Below are positions 1 through 10,812 of a DNA stretch of 64,000 nt, in pieces. Position 1 is the stretch's first letter; each line of letters starts with the position of its first letter. The notes beneath the pieces were generated by a model that ran no database searches, had not been told where the DNA came from, and saw only the letters and a program-made list of their open reading frames with translations. Origin of the DNA: Raineyella sp044508675 (GTDB lineage Bacteria > Actinomycetota > Actinomycetes > Propionibacteriales > Propionibacteriaceae); the NCBI GenBank assembly GCA_044508675.1, contig JBIQHF010000001.1, positions 186,001-250,000 on the forward strand. Reading direction: 5' to 3'. The translations under genes and the position numbers were made by a program.

Positions 1-683
1 TCGTGCTGGCCCAGCTCACCGAGGGCGGCATGGACGCCAAGGTCGTGGCGCTGCTGGGTATGCTGACCGCCGTCGGGGCCGGGCTGCGGGCGCTGTCGCC
101 GGGCGTGGCCGGGCTGGAGCCGGGGTTCTTCCTGCTGGTGCTGGCCGGCTACGCGTTCGGGCCGGGCTTCGGGTTCGTGCTCGGCGCGCTGTCGATCGTC
201 GCCGGCGGGCTGATCACCGCCGGGGTCGGGCCCTGGATGCCGTTCCAGATGTTCGCCGCGGCCTGGGTGGGGACGCTCGCCGGGCTGCTGCCGGGCGCGG
301 CCCGACTGCACGGCACCGTACGGACCTGGCAGCTCGGCATGCTGGGGGCGTACGGGTTGGTCGCGGGTCTGCTCTACGGCCTGGTGATGAACATCTGGTT
401 CTGGCCGTTCACCACGAACGGCACCGGCCTGTCGTACATCGCCGGTGACCCCCTGCCGGCCAACCTCGGGCGGTACGCGGTCTTCTGGGTCGCGACCTCC
501 CTGGGCTGGGACCTGCCGCGCGGCGTGGTCACGGCCCTCCTGGTGCTGGTCTTCGGGCGCAGCCTGCTGCGGGCTTTCGCCCGGGTCGCCCGCAAGGCGG
601 CGTTCGGCGCCACTCCCACCTTCACTGCACATCCGGCCACTCCCCGGACAACCGACGAGGACAGCCAGATTCGCAAAAGTTAA
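1..683 (+). CDS. ECF transporter S component (substrate-binding membrane subunit), 5' end cut by window edge
   Basis: Integral membrane protein, probably the substrate-capture (S) subunit of an energy-coupling-factor vitamin or cofactor importer. The reading frame is open from base 3 and the visible 226 residues begin inside what looks like a family-typical segment (AQLTEGGMDAKVVALLG), so the true start lies left of the window. About five hydrophobic segments are visible, with a small-residue-rich stretch typical of S components and a short basic, hydrophilic tail. No substrate can be assigned from sequence. The T/A ATPase subunits would be expected to the left. Followed by a TetR regulator on the same strand. 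Confidence 0.7.
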   Translation, partial: VLAQLTEGGMDAKVVALLGMLTAVGAGLRALSPGVAGLEPGFFLLVLAGYAFGPGFGFVLGALSIVAGGLITAGVGPWMPFQMFAAAWVGTLAGLLPGAARLHGTVRTWQLGMLGAYGLVAGLLYGLVMNIWFWPFTTNGTGLSYIAGDPLPANLGRYAVFWVATSLGWDLPRGVVTALLVLVFGRSLLRAFARVARKAAFGATPTFTAHPATPRTTDEDSQIRKS

Positions 684-688
684 CGCTA

Positions 689-704
689 GGTAACCAAAGT
701 GACC
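689..704. promoter_or_regulatory. Candidate TetR operator and promoter
   Basis: GGTAACCAAAGTGACC is a 16-base imperfect palindrome (GGTnAC-4-GTnACC). It sits between the S-component stop and the TetR gene and is followed at 711 by the -10-like hexamer TAAACT. This is the usual arrangement for autorepression by a TetR protein, but binding is inferred only. Confidence 0.35.
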
Positions 705-785
705 TCGGCCTAAACTATTGGTGAAGGATCAATGGTGATCGGGGATGCCGGTGACGGCACCCGCTCCGGGGGGAGGCTGTCACTC

Positions 786-1373
786 ATGCCGTACATGCCG
801 ATCGGTCGACGTCAGCAGTTGCTGCTCGACGCCGGCGTACGGGTCATCGAGCGCGCGGGCGTCGCCGCGGCCACCACCCGTGCGGTCGTCGCCGAGGCAC
901 AGATGTCGCTCGCCTCCTTCCACTACGCGTTCGCCAGCCACGAGGAGTTCCTGCTCCGGCTGATCGAGCGGGAGTTCGTCCCGCACCCGCTGCCCCACCC
1001 GACCGACGCGTCCTTCCCCGCGGCCGTCGAGGCGTTCCTCAGCCAGTTGGTGGCCGACGACGTCGAACGCCACCTGGTCAGTGCCGAACTGGCCATGCAC
1101 GGAATCACCCAGGACAGCCTGGCCGAGGTCTCGTCCCGGCACCTGCAGGCCTACGACGAGCAGCTCGCCGAGGGCTTGCGCTTGCTGGCCGACCAGTACG
1201 GGATGGTCTGGGTGGTCGATCCGTGCCGCTTGGCCTCCCAGCTCAACGCCTGGCGTCTCGGCACCGTGGTGCAGACCACGTACGCCCGTCGCTGCCGGTC
1301 CCACCCCCCGCCCAATGGCGCAGCCGACTGCGCGGCGATGCTGCTGTCCTGCGCCCAGCCCGCCGCCTCCTGA
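786..1373 (+). CDS. TetR/AcrR family transcriptional regulator
   Basis: Predicted one-component DNA-binding repressor of 195 residues. An N-terminal helix-turn-helix (about residues 8-55, with the family-typical AATTRAVVAEAQMSLASFHY stretch) precedes an all-helical ligand-binding/dimerisation domain. The start at 786 is chosen because GGGGAGG lies about 9 bases upstream; an in-frame ATG at 732 has no ribosome-binding site. A candidate operator lies at 689-704, suggesting autoregulation. The ligand is unknown. The target could be itself, the upstream transporter gene, or genes outside the window. Confidence 0.8.
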   Translation: MPYMPIGRRQQLLLDAGVRVIERAGVAAATTRAVVAEAQMSLASFHYAFASHEEFLLRLIEREFVPHPLPHPTDASFPAAVEAFLSQLVADDVERHLVSAELAMHGITQDSLAEVSSRHLQAYDEQLAEGLRLLADQYGMVWVVDPCRLASQLNAWRLGTVVQTTYARRCRSHPPPNGAADCAAMLLSCAQPAAS

Positions 1374-1703
1374 GCTTGCCTGCGGGGCGAACCCTCCATC
1401 AGCCCAGCCGCGGACGCTATGCCCAGCCGCGGACGCTATGCCCAGCCGCGGACGCTGCGTCCGTCCGGCCAATGGACGCAACGGACGCTGGGCCCAGCCG
1501 CGGACGTTGCGAGCACCTGGCACCCTGCAGCGGATACTGTGCTCACCAGCGGACGTCGTATGTGCAGCGGCTGAACCGAGGATCCGCCGCAGCTCCTGAA
1601 CATCCGCATTACCACCGGACGTCCGCAGCGTGCCCGGGACCGGGACGGCAGCCACTCGGCCACGAGAGGCATGGCAGAGCGTACGCCCTGCAGACCACCG
1701 GGA
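1374..1703. repeat. Intergenic region with four copies of a 19-base repeat
   Basis: This 330-base non-coding stretch lies between the convergent tetR and dcd genes. The unit cccagccgcggacgctatg occurs at 1403-1421 and 1422-1440 (identical), 1441-1459 (last bases changed) and 1493-1511 (two changes). The gap 1460-1492 contains an inverted partial copy (cagcgtccg-type sequence in both orientations). Further right the sequence degenerates into scattered gcggac/ggatccgccgc motifs. No credible gene is seen; open frames here are GC-bias artefacts. Confidence 0.75.
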
Positions 1704-2285
1704 TCAGTCGATCCGGGTGCGGTGGAAGTTGAGGTACGAACGGCTGGGGGTCGGCCCCTGCTGGCCCTGGTAGCGGGACCCGGCCTTCCCGGATCCGTAC
1801 GGCGCCTCGGACGGCGAGGACAGCCGGAAGAAGCACAGCTGGCCGATCTTCATCCCCGGCCACAGCTTGATCGGCAGGGTCGCGACGTTCGACAACTCGA
1901 GGGTGACGTGCCCGGTGAAGCCGGGATCGACGAAGCCGGCGGTCGAGTGCGTGAGCAGCCCCAGCCGCCCCAGCGAGGACTTGCCCTCGAGCCGGGCCGC
2001 CAGGTGCGTCGGCAGGGTCACGACCTCGTACGTCGAGGCGAGCACGAACTCGCCCGGATGCAGGATGAACGGCTCGTCCGGGCCCTCGGGCACCACCAGC
2101 TTGGTCAGCTCGGACTGCTCGATGGCGGGATCGATGTTCGGGTACCGGTGGTTCTGGAAGATGCGGAAGTACTTGTCCAGGCGGACATCCACGCTGGCGG
2201 GCTGGACCATCGCCGGATCGTACGGGTCGAGGCCGATCGCGCCGGCGTGGATCTCCGCGGCGATGTCATGGTCCGACAGCAGCAT
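1704..2285 (-). CDS. dcd: dCTP deaminase
   Basis: Cytosolic trimeric deaminase of 193 residues that converts dCTP to dUTP, or directly to dUMP as in the bifunctional enzyme of several actinobacteria, feeding dTTP synthesis. The diagnostic phosphate- and base-binding block EGKSSLGRLG is at residues 100-109, followed by the TGHVTLELSN segment (124-133) carrying the catalytic glutamate (E130). Length matches the family. The start ATG has no good ribosome-binding site, but TATAGG (2294-2299 on this strand) is placed so that a transcript would begin at or next to the ATG, suggesting a leaderless mRNA. Monocistronic; downstream lies the 19-base repeat region. Confidence 0.95.
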   Translation of the reverse strand: MLLSDHDIAAEIHAGAIGLDPYDPAMVQPASVDVRLDKYFRIFQNHRYPNIDPAIEQSELTKLVVPEGPDEPFILHPGEFVLASTYEVVTLPTHLAARLEGKSSLGRLGLLTHSTAGFVDPGFTGHVTLELSNVATLPIKLWPGMKIGQLCFFRLSSPSEAPYGSGKAGSRYQGQQGPTPSRSYLNFHRTRID

Positions 2286-2398
2286 GCGGCGAGCCTATAC
2301 CGGGCACCGCCCCTCTCCCGGCGCCGTCCAGTTGCTCGCCAGGCTGTCCGGCGAGTCGCTCCGGTCGCCGTCCGGGACATCCCGGCAGGGCCGGCCGG

Positions 2399-3628
2399 TC
2401 ACTCCAGCGCGTCGCCCAACCAACGGGCGGGGTCACGGATCACCCGGTCCAGCGCCACGTACGCCGCGCCGGTCGCGCCGGGCGCGACCGTGGTCGGCGC
2501 CAGCACCACCGACGGCTTGGCGAGCGGATCGGAGAGCAGGCGGTGGGTCATCTCCTGGTCGATCGGCTCCACCAGGTACTCCCCGATGACCGCCAGGTCG
2601 CCGCCGAGGACGAGCGTCGACATGTCGAGCAGGTTGACCACGCTGGACAGCACCGAGCCGAGGGCATGCCCAGCGTTGTCGACTGCCTGTACGGCGAGCG
2701 GTTCACCGGCCCGGATCTTCGCCTGCAGCTCGTGGATCGAGGTCCGCGGCGGCAGGCCGGCCGCGTGCAGCAACTGGTGCCGGCCGATGTACTGCTCCAG
2801 GCAACCGTGGGAGCCACAGCGGCACTCGGGCCCGTTCGGATCGACGGTCATGTGGCCGATCTCGCCGGCCCAGCCGTGCGTACCGACGATCTCCCGGCCG
2901 TCCAGCATCATCGCGGCGCCCACACCGATGTCCCCGTGCAGGTAGAGGAAGCTCGACCACGGACCGGGATGTCCGGGGCGGGTCTCCGCCACTGTCCGCG
3001 CCGCCAGATTGGCCGAATTGCCCACGCTGAAGTCGACCTCCGGACCGATCACCGCCTCCAGCTCCGGGTACGGGTCCACGTCGGTCCAGCCGAGGTTCGG
3101 GGCGACGAGCAGGCGCTGCCCGGCCCGGTCGACCAGGCCGGGCAGCGAAAGCGTCGCGCCGGCCAGGGTGTGGCAGTCGCCCAGTTCATCGAGGATCTCC
3201 CGGACCATCACGCCCAAATGACGCAATACCTTGGTCGGTTCGGAGCCGGCCAGGTCCTGCTTGTCGAGGCTCTCGGCCAGGACCCGGCCCGACAGGTCGA
3301 CCAGTCGGGCGGCGAGCAGTCCCACGCCGACCTCCATACCCAGGCCGACGTACGAGTCGCGGGCCGGGATGAGCGGCACGGCGGGGCGACCGCGCCCACT
3401 CACGCTGACCGGCGGCAGCGCCTCCAGGATCCGGCCCGCGATCAGGGCATCGACCAGCCGGGACGAGGTGGACCGGGTCATGTGCGTCTCGTCGGCGAGC
3501 CGGGCCCGGGACACCGGATGCTCCTCGTCACCGTGGGCGAACACGTGGCGAGTGATCAGTTCGAGGTTGGCCTCACGAAGGGAGCCCTGACGGACCCCCA
3601 GTGCCACTCGATGGGTTTGACGGGGCAT
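2399..3628 (-). CDS. ROK family transcriptional regulator
   Basis: Sugar-responsive repressor/kinase-fold protein of 409 residues. An N-terminal winged helix (about residues 15-75) is fused to a two-lobed ROK domain. The family zinc-binding signature CRCGSHGCLEQY is at about residues 265-277, preceded by the conserved GEIGH segment. The ligand is probably a sugar or sugar phosphate but cannot be specified. It begins 3 bases after the stop of the FHA gene and lies on the same strand, so it may be transcribed with the PP2C/FHA pair, although functional linkage is not obvious. Confidence 0.9.
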   Translation of the reverse strand: MPRQTHRVALGVRQGSLREANLELITRHVFAHGDEEHPVSRARLADETHMTRSTSSRLVDALIAGRILEALPPVSVSGRGRPAVPLIPARDSYVGLGMEVGVGLLAARLVDLSGRVLAESLDKQDLAGSEPTKVLRHLGVMVREILDELGDCHTLAGATLSLPGLVDRAGQRLLVAPNLGWTDVDPYPELEAVIGPEVDFSVGNSANLAARTVAETRPGHPGPWSSFLYLHGDIGVGAAMMLDGREIVGTHGWAGEIGHMTVDPNGPECRCGSHGCLEQYIGRHQLLHAAGLPPRTSIHELQAKIRAGEPLAVQAVDNAGHALGSVLSSVVNLLDMSTLVLGGDLAVIGEYLVEPIDQEMTHRLLSDPLAKPSVVLAPTTVAPGATGAAYVALDRVIRDPARWLGDALE

Positions 3629-3631
3629 GGA

Positions 3632-4930
3632 TCAGGCACGGTCGATCAGGATCGTGACCCCGTCACCCAGGTCGAGGATCCAGCCGGGCTGGACCGCGAC
3701 GGGCTCTCCGGGGACGAGCTGGTGACGCTGGCCGGCCAGTGACGGGTCGCCTCCGATCGGTCCGGTGACCAGCACCGTGCCGTTGGTGGAGTTCAGGTCG
3801 GTGACCTGGACCGTACGATCCACCGGCTCGACCTTCAGGTGTGTACGGCTGATGTCGTGGGAGGGGCTCGGCACGGTCATCAGCTTCGGGATCGCGCCAC
3901 CGCCGGCACGTTCCGAGCTCGGCGCCCGGCCGATCAGCACCGGGCGGTCGACGGTCACCGGGGCACCGGTGATCGGTCGCAGCAGGGCCAGTACCGGCGG
4001 CGGTTCGGCTGGGCCAGCACCCTGGAGTCGGGGCTCGTCACCGCTCTCGGCGTCGGCAGGTCGACCGGCACCGGACGGTTCGGGCAGGTCGGCCGGGGCC
4101 ATCATCTCGGTGGCCGGCCCGGCGTCACCCTCGTCCCAGGCCTGGGGCTCCTCCCAGGAATCCCCCTCCACTGCGGGGATCGAGGCGGTGCGTGGCTCCT
4201 CGGCCCTCGGGCCCTGCCAGGCCTCGTCGGACTCGGGATGCATCGGGTCGTACGGCTGCCCGATGCCCTCGGCCAGTGCCGCCTCGGAGCCCTCCGGGGC
4301 CGGGACCATGGGCGCCAGCATGCCGGTCCGGGACAGTTCGTCGTCCGGTTCGGCCGTGGCCGGCGGGACTGGCGGGACCGGCGGCACCGTGGCGGACCGT
4401 GGCGGCGCCGGCGGGACGCCCAGCAACCGGTCCGGCGTGGTCTCGACCAGCAGCGACCCGACGGTGGCGGCACCGACGACCAGCGGCAGGTAGAGGGCGT
4501 CCGGCGCGACCGGGGCCTCCCCCAGGGCGTCGATCCGGACCCTTCGTACGTCGCCCAGACCGACCTCGGTCCAGGTCCGGACCCCTTCGCCGCTGGCGAT
4601 CACCTCGTCGGTATCGGCGTCGACCACCTGGAGGCGGCCGCGGACGAGGCTGTGCATCGACCCAGCGTCCCAGAACAGGGCGGCCATGTCAGGCATCTCG
4701 GTGACGCCAAGGCTCCCGAGTTCAGCGACCAGGTCGTCAATGGACGTCGTCGGGACGATCGCCTCCCAGACCCGGGTGAGGAACTCCTCGGCCCGCGCCG
4801 GGGCGGGTGGCACCACGACGAGAGCCGCCGGCCCGGCCAACGCGACCCATGGCCCCGGGGCATAGGTGAGGCGCCAGGTGCCGATGGTCTCGTACTCCTG
4901 GCCGGGAACCTGCGGGTCCTGAATGTTCAT
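3632..4930 (-). CDS. FHA domain-containing signalling protein
   Basis: Protein of 432 residues in three parts: an uncharacterised N-terminal alpha/beta region (about 1-170), a long acidic, proline-rich low-complexity linker (about 175-310), and a C-terminal forkhead-associated domain (about 320-430) with phosphothreonine-pocket features SHDISRTHL and DLNSTNGT. FHA domains bind phosphothreonine made by Hanks-type kinases. The start overlaps the stop of the PP2C gene (ATGA), so the two are translationally coupled and likely work on the same phosphoproteins. The only kinase gene visible nearby is at 22564-23985; any link to it is inference. Confidence 0.85.
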   Translation of the reverse strand: MNIQDPQVPGQEYETIGTWRLTYAPGPWVALAGPAALVVVPPAPARAEEFLTRVWEAIVPTTSIDDLVAELGSLGVTEMPDMAALFWDAGSMHSLVRGRLQVVDADTDEVIASGEGVRTWTEVGLGDVRRVRIDALGEAPVAPDALYLPLVVGAATVGSLLVETTPDRLLGVPPAPPRSATVPPVPPVPPATAEPDDELSRTGMLAPMVPAPEGSEAALAEGIGQPYDPMHPESDEAWQGPRAEEPRTASIPAVEGDSWEEPQAWDEGDAGPATEMMAPADLPEPSGAGRPADAESGDEPRLQGAGPAEPPPVLALLRPITGAPVTVDRPVLIGRAPSSERAGGGAIPKLMTVPSPSHDISRTHLKVEPVDRTVQVTDLNSTNGTVLVTGPIGGDPSLAGQRHQLVPGEPVAVQPGWILDLGDGVTILIDRA

Positions 4931-5655
4931 CGCCCATCCTGTGTGTCGACAACAACCACGGAAACATTGTCTCGTGCACCGTAGCCCAAAGCGAGATCCA
5001 GCAATTCCTGACAGGCCGCGGCGGGAGCCTCGCGGCCGATCAGGACAGCCTCGATCTCCTCCATCGCCACTGCTTCGACCAGTCCGTCACTGCACAGCAT
5101 CAGCCGCTGACCCGGCTGCCGGGGCAGCATCCACACGTCCATCTCGGACTCCTGCTCCGAGCCCATCGCCCGGGTGATCACGTGCCGCAGCGGCATCTGC
5201 TCGGCCTCCTCCGGGGCGAGCACGCCGGCATCGATCATCTCCTGCACCAGCGAATGGTCGACAGTGACCTGGCTGACGCTGCGGCCCTCCCCTTTCCCGG
5301 CCACCAGGTAGCAGCGCGAGTCGCCCACGTTGAGCACCATCCACTGCTCGACCCCGTCGACCCGTACGGCGACCACGGCGCACAGCGTGCTGCCGGCGCC
5401 CGGGGTCACGTCGTGGAGGGCGACCACGCGCTGGTGGGCGGCTTTCGCAGCGGCGGCGACGTCGTGCTCGTCGACCGTCCGGCCGACCAGCGCCCGGAAC
5501 TCGTCGACGATCGCGGCGCTGGCCAGGGCACCCCCGGCCTGCCCGCCGATCCCGTCGGCGACGAGGAACACCGGCGGGTCGGCCAGCACCGCATCCTGGT
5601 TCTCGGGTCGCACCGAGCCCTTGTCGGTCAGTGCCCCATACGCCAGCGTCTTCAC
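4927..5655 (-). CDS. PP2C-family serine/threonine protein phosphatase
   Basis: Cytosolic Mn/Mg-dependent phosphatase of 242 residues. Metal-ligand motifs are in order: ENQD (D21), DGIGG (34-38), CSDGLVE in the second half and a C-terminal GARDN. A GTG start at 5655 is chosen because the encoded VKTLAYGALTDKG is the normal N-terminus of stand-alone PP2C proteins. The longer frame (to 5742) would run through a strong terminator hairpin. No transmembrane segment, so unlike membrane-anchored PstP. Coupled by a 4-base overlap to the FHA gene downstream. Confidence 0.88.
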   Translation of the reverse strand: MKTLAYGALTDKGSVRPENQDAVLADPPVFLVADGIGGQAGGALASAAIVDEFRALVGRTVDEHDVAAAAKAAHQRVVALHDVTPGAGSTLCAVVAVRVDGVEQWMVLNVGDSRCYLVAGKGEGRSVSQVTVDHSLVQEMIDAGVLAPEEAEQMPLRHVITRAMGSEQESEMDVWMLPRQPGQRLMLCSDGLVEAVAMEEIEAVLIGREAPAAACQELLDLALGYGARDNVSVVVVDTQDGR

Positions 5656-5730
5656 GAAGAGCGATCTTAATGAGACAACCGCCTGCACAAAACCTGAAGG
5701 ACGGACGGATACCCGATCGTGACGAGCCGG

Positions 5731-5765
5731 GCAGGGCCCCACCGGTCCGACCGGTGGGGCCCTGC
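5731..5765. terminator. Intrinsic terminator hairpin after ppdK
   Basis: A perfect 16-base inverted repeat (GCAGGGCCCCACCGGT and its complement) with a CCG loop, 43 bases beyond the ppdK stop. There is no U-tract, as is common in actinobacteria. It separates ppdK transcription from the PP2C/FHA/ROK genes. Confidence 0.8.
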
Positions 5766-5808
5766 TGCTGTGGATCCGTGCCCGCTCAGCGCGGGGCCAG
5801 GTGCAGGA

Positions 5809-8469
<2,661 letters not shown>

Positions 8470-8580
8470 CAACTTCTCCTCGTGTGTGCCGGGGCCCTCT
8501 GCCCGACCCGTCGGTGGCCCGGTGGTCAGCCGGTGGGAGGCACGATAGTTCGGTGCCGGACCAACCCGTTACCGGGCGGT

Positions 8581-9489
8581 TCATGGTGGGGGTGCGGTGG
8601 CGCCGGGGGTCGCCCGACGCTCCCCTGCGATCTCCCTGACGTGGGCCCCGGCCTGGTAGGCGCGGCGCTCCACCGTCTCGATGATCTTCGCCGCGTTCTC
8701 CTCGAGGGCGACAGAGGTGGTGTTCATCACCACCGCCCCGAGGCGGCGCTCCAGGGCGACGATGTGGTCGACCTCCTCGTACACCCGGGCCAGGTCGGCG
8801 TAGCCGTCCTTGCGGACCCGCAGTCCGCTGCCCTGGCCGAGGCGTTCGACCCGCTCCTTGCGGATCTCCACGAGGCGCTCCGGGTCCATGGTCAGGCCGA
8901 TCAGTCGCCAACGGTCGACCTGGCCCAACTCCGCGGGCGGGTCGATACCGATCACCAGGGGAACGTTCGCGGTGCGGTAGCCGAGGTAGCCCAGGTACAT
9001 CGACAGCGGGGTCTTGCCGCTGCGCGAGGCACCGAGCAGGACGATGTCGGCGTGCTGGAGCCCCTCCAGGTGCTGCCCGTCGTCGTGGCGGATCACGTAC
9101 TGCATCGCGGAGATGCGGGTGAAGTAGTCCGCCTCGACCCCGACCGGCCGCATCGGGACCAGGTCGGCCTCGGTGCCGGTGATGTCCTCGATGATCGCCA
9201 GCGTCGGGCCGAGTAGGTCGGAGTGGCGCACGCCGATCTCGTCGCAGGTCCGGTCGACCACGTCACGCAGATCCGGGTTGACCAGGGTGGTGAGGGCGAT
9301 CTTGTCGGCCTTGCGGCCCTTCATGCTCTCCACGGCCGCGAGGGCGCCCTCGATCGAGGTGATCCTGGGGTGGCGGATGATCCGGAACCGTCGGGTGGGG
9401 AACTGTGCCTGCGCCGCGCGGGCAAGGCGAGCGGCCGTCTCCCCCGTGGAGTCGGCTATGACATGCACCTCCAGGACTTCCCCTGCCAC
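8581..9489 (-). CDS. Pyruvate, phosphate dikinase regulatory protein (kinase/pyrophosphorylase)
   Basis: PSRP/DUF299-family protein of 302 residues. It inactivates PPDK by ADP-dependent phosphorylation of the threonine next to the catalytic histidine and reactivates it by Pi-dependent dephosphorylation. The family nucleotide-binding motif GASRSGKTPLSMYLGY is visible mid-protein, and the N-terminus VHVIADSTGETA is typical. In ppdK the target position precedes His458 (MTSH), consistent with this partner. GTG start with GGGAGG about 13 bases upstream. Located 111 bases upstream of ppdK in the same direction, so probably co-transcribed. Confidence 0.93.
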   Translation of the reverse strand: MAGEVLEVHVIADSTGETAARLARAAQAQFPTRRFRIIRHPRITSIEGALAAVESMKGRKADKIALTTLVNPDLRDVVDRTCDEIGVRHSDLLGPTLAIIEDITGTEADLVPMRPVGVEADYFTRISAMQYVIRHDDGQHLEGLQHADIVLLGASRSGKTPLSMYLGYLGYRTANVPLVIGIDPPAELGQVDRWRLIGLTMDPERLVEIRKERVERLGQGSGLRVRKDGYADLARVYEEVDHIVALERRLGAVVMNTTSVALEENAAKIIETVERRAYQAGAHVREIAGERRATPGATAPPP

Positions 9490-9587
9490 GAGTGCAGACT
9501 AGCCTCCCGGGGTCCGCCCGCGTGGAGGGGATGCGACCCGTGCCGCAACCGGGAACGAACGGGCATGACAAGGCCTACGATCAGGGG

Positions 9588-10646
9588 ATGACCTCACTGG
9601 ACGCAGTCGACGACCTGATCCTCGACGAAGCGCAGGCTGTGGACCCCGACGACGCCGGTGTCGGGCCGGACGAGAGCGATTTCCCGGTCCTGGTGCTGGA
9701 GGCCCCGGCGGTCGCTGCCGAACTGGCCGCCGAAGGCGTTGCGGTCCTGCACCGCTCCGACCTGCTCGACGACGAACTCGGGGTGCCAGGTGAGGTACTG
9801 GACTCCTGGGACGACCCGCGCCTGGCCGAGGTCCGGCTGGTCCTGATGCGCCTGCCCGCGAACCTCAACGCCCTCGACGAGCTGGCCGAACAGGTTGCCG
9901 CCCACTGCCACCCGGACGTACGCCTCGTCGCGGGGGCCCGGGTCAAGCACATGACCCGAGGGATGAACGAACGGCTCGCCGCTCACTTCGGCAAGGTCCG
10001 CGCCAGCCTGGGCGTACGCAAGTGCCGGGTGCTGCACGCCGCCGAACCGCACCCGGATGCCCGCGGTGCGGCCCCGAGCTGGCCCCGGGAGGCGACCCTG
10101 GAGGACGTCGGGCTGACCGTGGTGGCCCACGGCGCCACCTTCGCCGGCACCAGGCTCGACCTCGGCACCCGGCTGCTGCTCGGTGCGATCGGGGAGTTAC
10201 GCCCCGCACCCGGAGCCGACCGGACCCGCCGGGCCGTTGACCTCGGCTGCGGGTCGGGCATCCTCGCCACGGCGCTGGCCCGCAACGGCTGGCAGGTCAC
10301 CGGCGTCGACGCCTCCCGTGCCGCGGTCGCCGCCACCGCCGCCACCGCCGCGGCCAACGGGGTCGAGGTCGCCGTGCAGCGTACGGATGTGCTGGACGAC
10401 TGGCCCGCGGCCGACCTGGATCTGGTGGTCTGCAATCCGCCCTTCCACACCGGGACGGCCAAGGACTCCTCCACAGCGTTCCGGATGATCTCCTCTGCGG
10501 CCCGGGCCCTGCGCCCCGGCGGGGAGCTGTGGTGCGTCTACAACGCGCACCTGCCCTACCTGCCGGCACTGCGGCGCGACGTCGGTCGGTCCGAGGTCGT
10601 GGCCCGCGACAAGAGCTACCTCGTGACCAGGAGCACCCGGGTCTGA
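9588..10646 (+). CDS. Class I SAM-dependent methyltransferase, RlmG/RsmC-like
   Basis: Probable rRNA guanine-N2 methyltransferase of 352 residues with the two-domain layout of RsmC/RlmG. A degenerate N-terminal methyltransferase-like half (about 1-180) is followed by a catalytic C-terminal Rossmann domain. SAM-binding VDLGCGSGILATAL begins near residue 217 and the amino-group-targeting NPPF motif is at 283-286. The ATG at 9588 is preferred since the family-like sequence starts there, but upstream in-frame starts exist and the ribosome-binding site is poorly spaced. Divergent from the PPDK regulator. The exact rRNA target cannot be decided. Confidence 0.8.
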   Translation: MTSLDAVDDLILDEAQAVDPDDAGVGPDESDFPVLVLEAPAVAAELAAEGVAVLHRSDLLDDELGVPGEVLDSWDDPRLAEVRLVLMRLPANLNALDELAEQVAAHCHPDVRLVAGARVKHMTRGMNERLAAHFGKVRASLGVRKCRVLHAAEPHPDARGAAPSWPREATLEDVGLTVVAHGATFAGTRLDLGTRLLLGAIGELRPAPGADRTRRAVDLGCGSGILATALARNGWQVTGVDASRAAVAATAATAAANGVEVAVQRTDVLDDWPAADLDLVVCNPPFHTGTAKDSSTAFRMISSAARALRPGGELWCVYNAHLPYLPALRRDVGRSEVVARDKSYLVTRSTRV

Positions 10647-10650
10647 GCAA

Positions 10651-10735
10651 ATCCGCCGCGCTTTCAGGGATCCGCTACCCGTACAGCGGTAGCGTCTGCC
10701 TGAAAGCGTGGCGTCTGTACGAAAGCGCGGCGGAT
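10651..10735. repeat. Dispersed palindromic intergenic element, copy 1
   Basis: Starts 4 bases after the methyltransferase stop. The outer arms ATCCGCCGCGCTTTC (10651-10665) and its exact complement (10721-10735) enclose a second inverted pair, CTTTCAGG (10661-10668) / CCTGAAAG (10699-10706), and an inner hairpin GCTACC-8-GGTAGC. It shares its core with elements at 19483-19548 and 58635-58700. It may act as a transcription terminator or as a RIP/MITE-like element. Confidence 0.8.
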
Positions 10736-10812
10736 CCGAACGAGAGCGGCCGGTTGCCTCCGGATTCCAGACCGGGCTGAAATGTTTTGCACGATTGTGT
10801 TCAATTAAATAC

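Noticed and set aside
1403..1511. Possible CRISPR array
   Set aside because: Units are directly adjacent with no regular unique spacers, and no cas genes are present.
2543..3742. 399-codon plus-strand frame opposite the ROK gene
   Set aside because: Shadow of a gene with clear HTH and zinc motifs.
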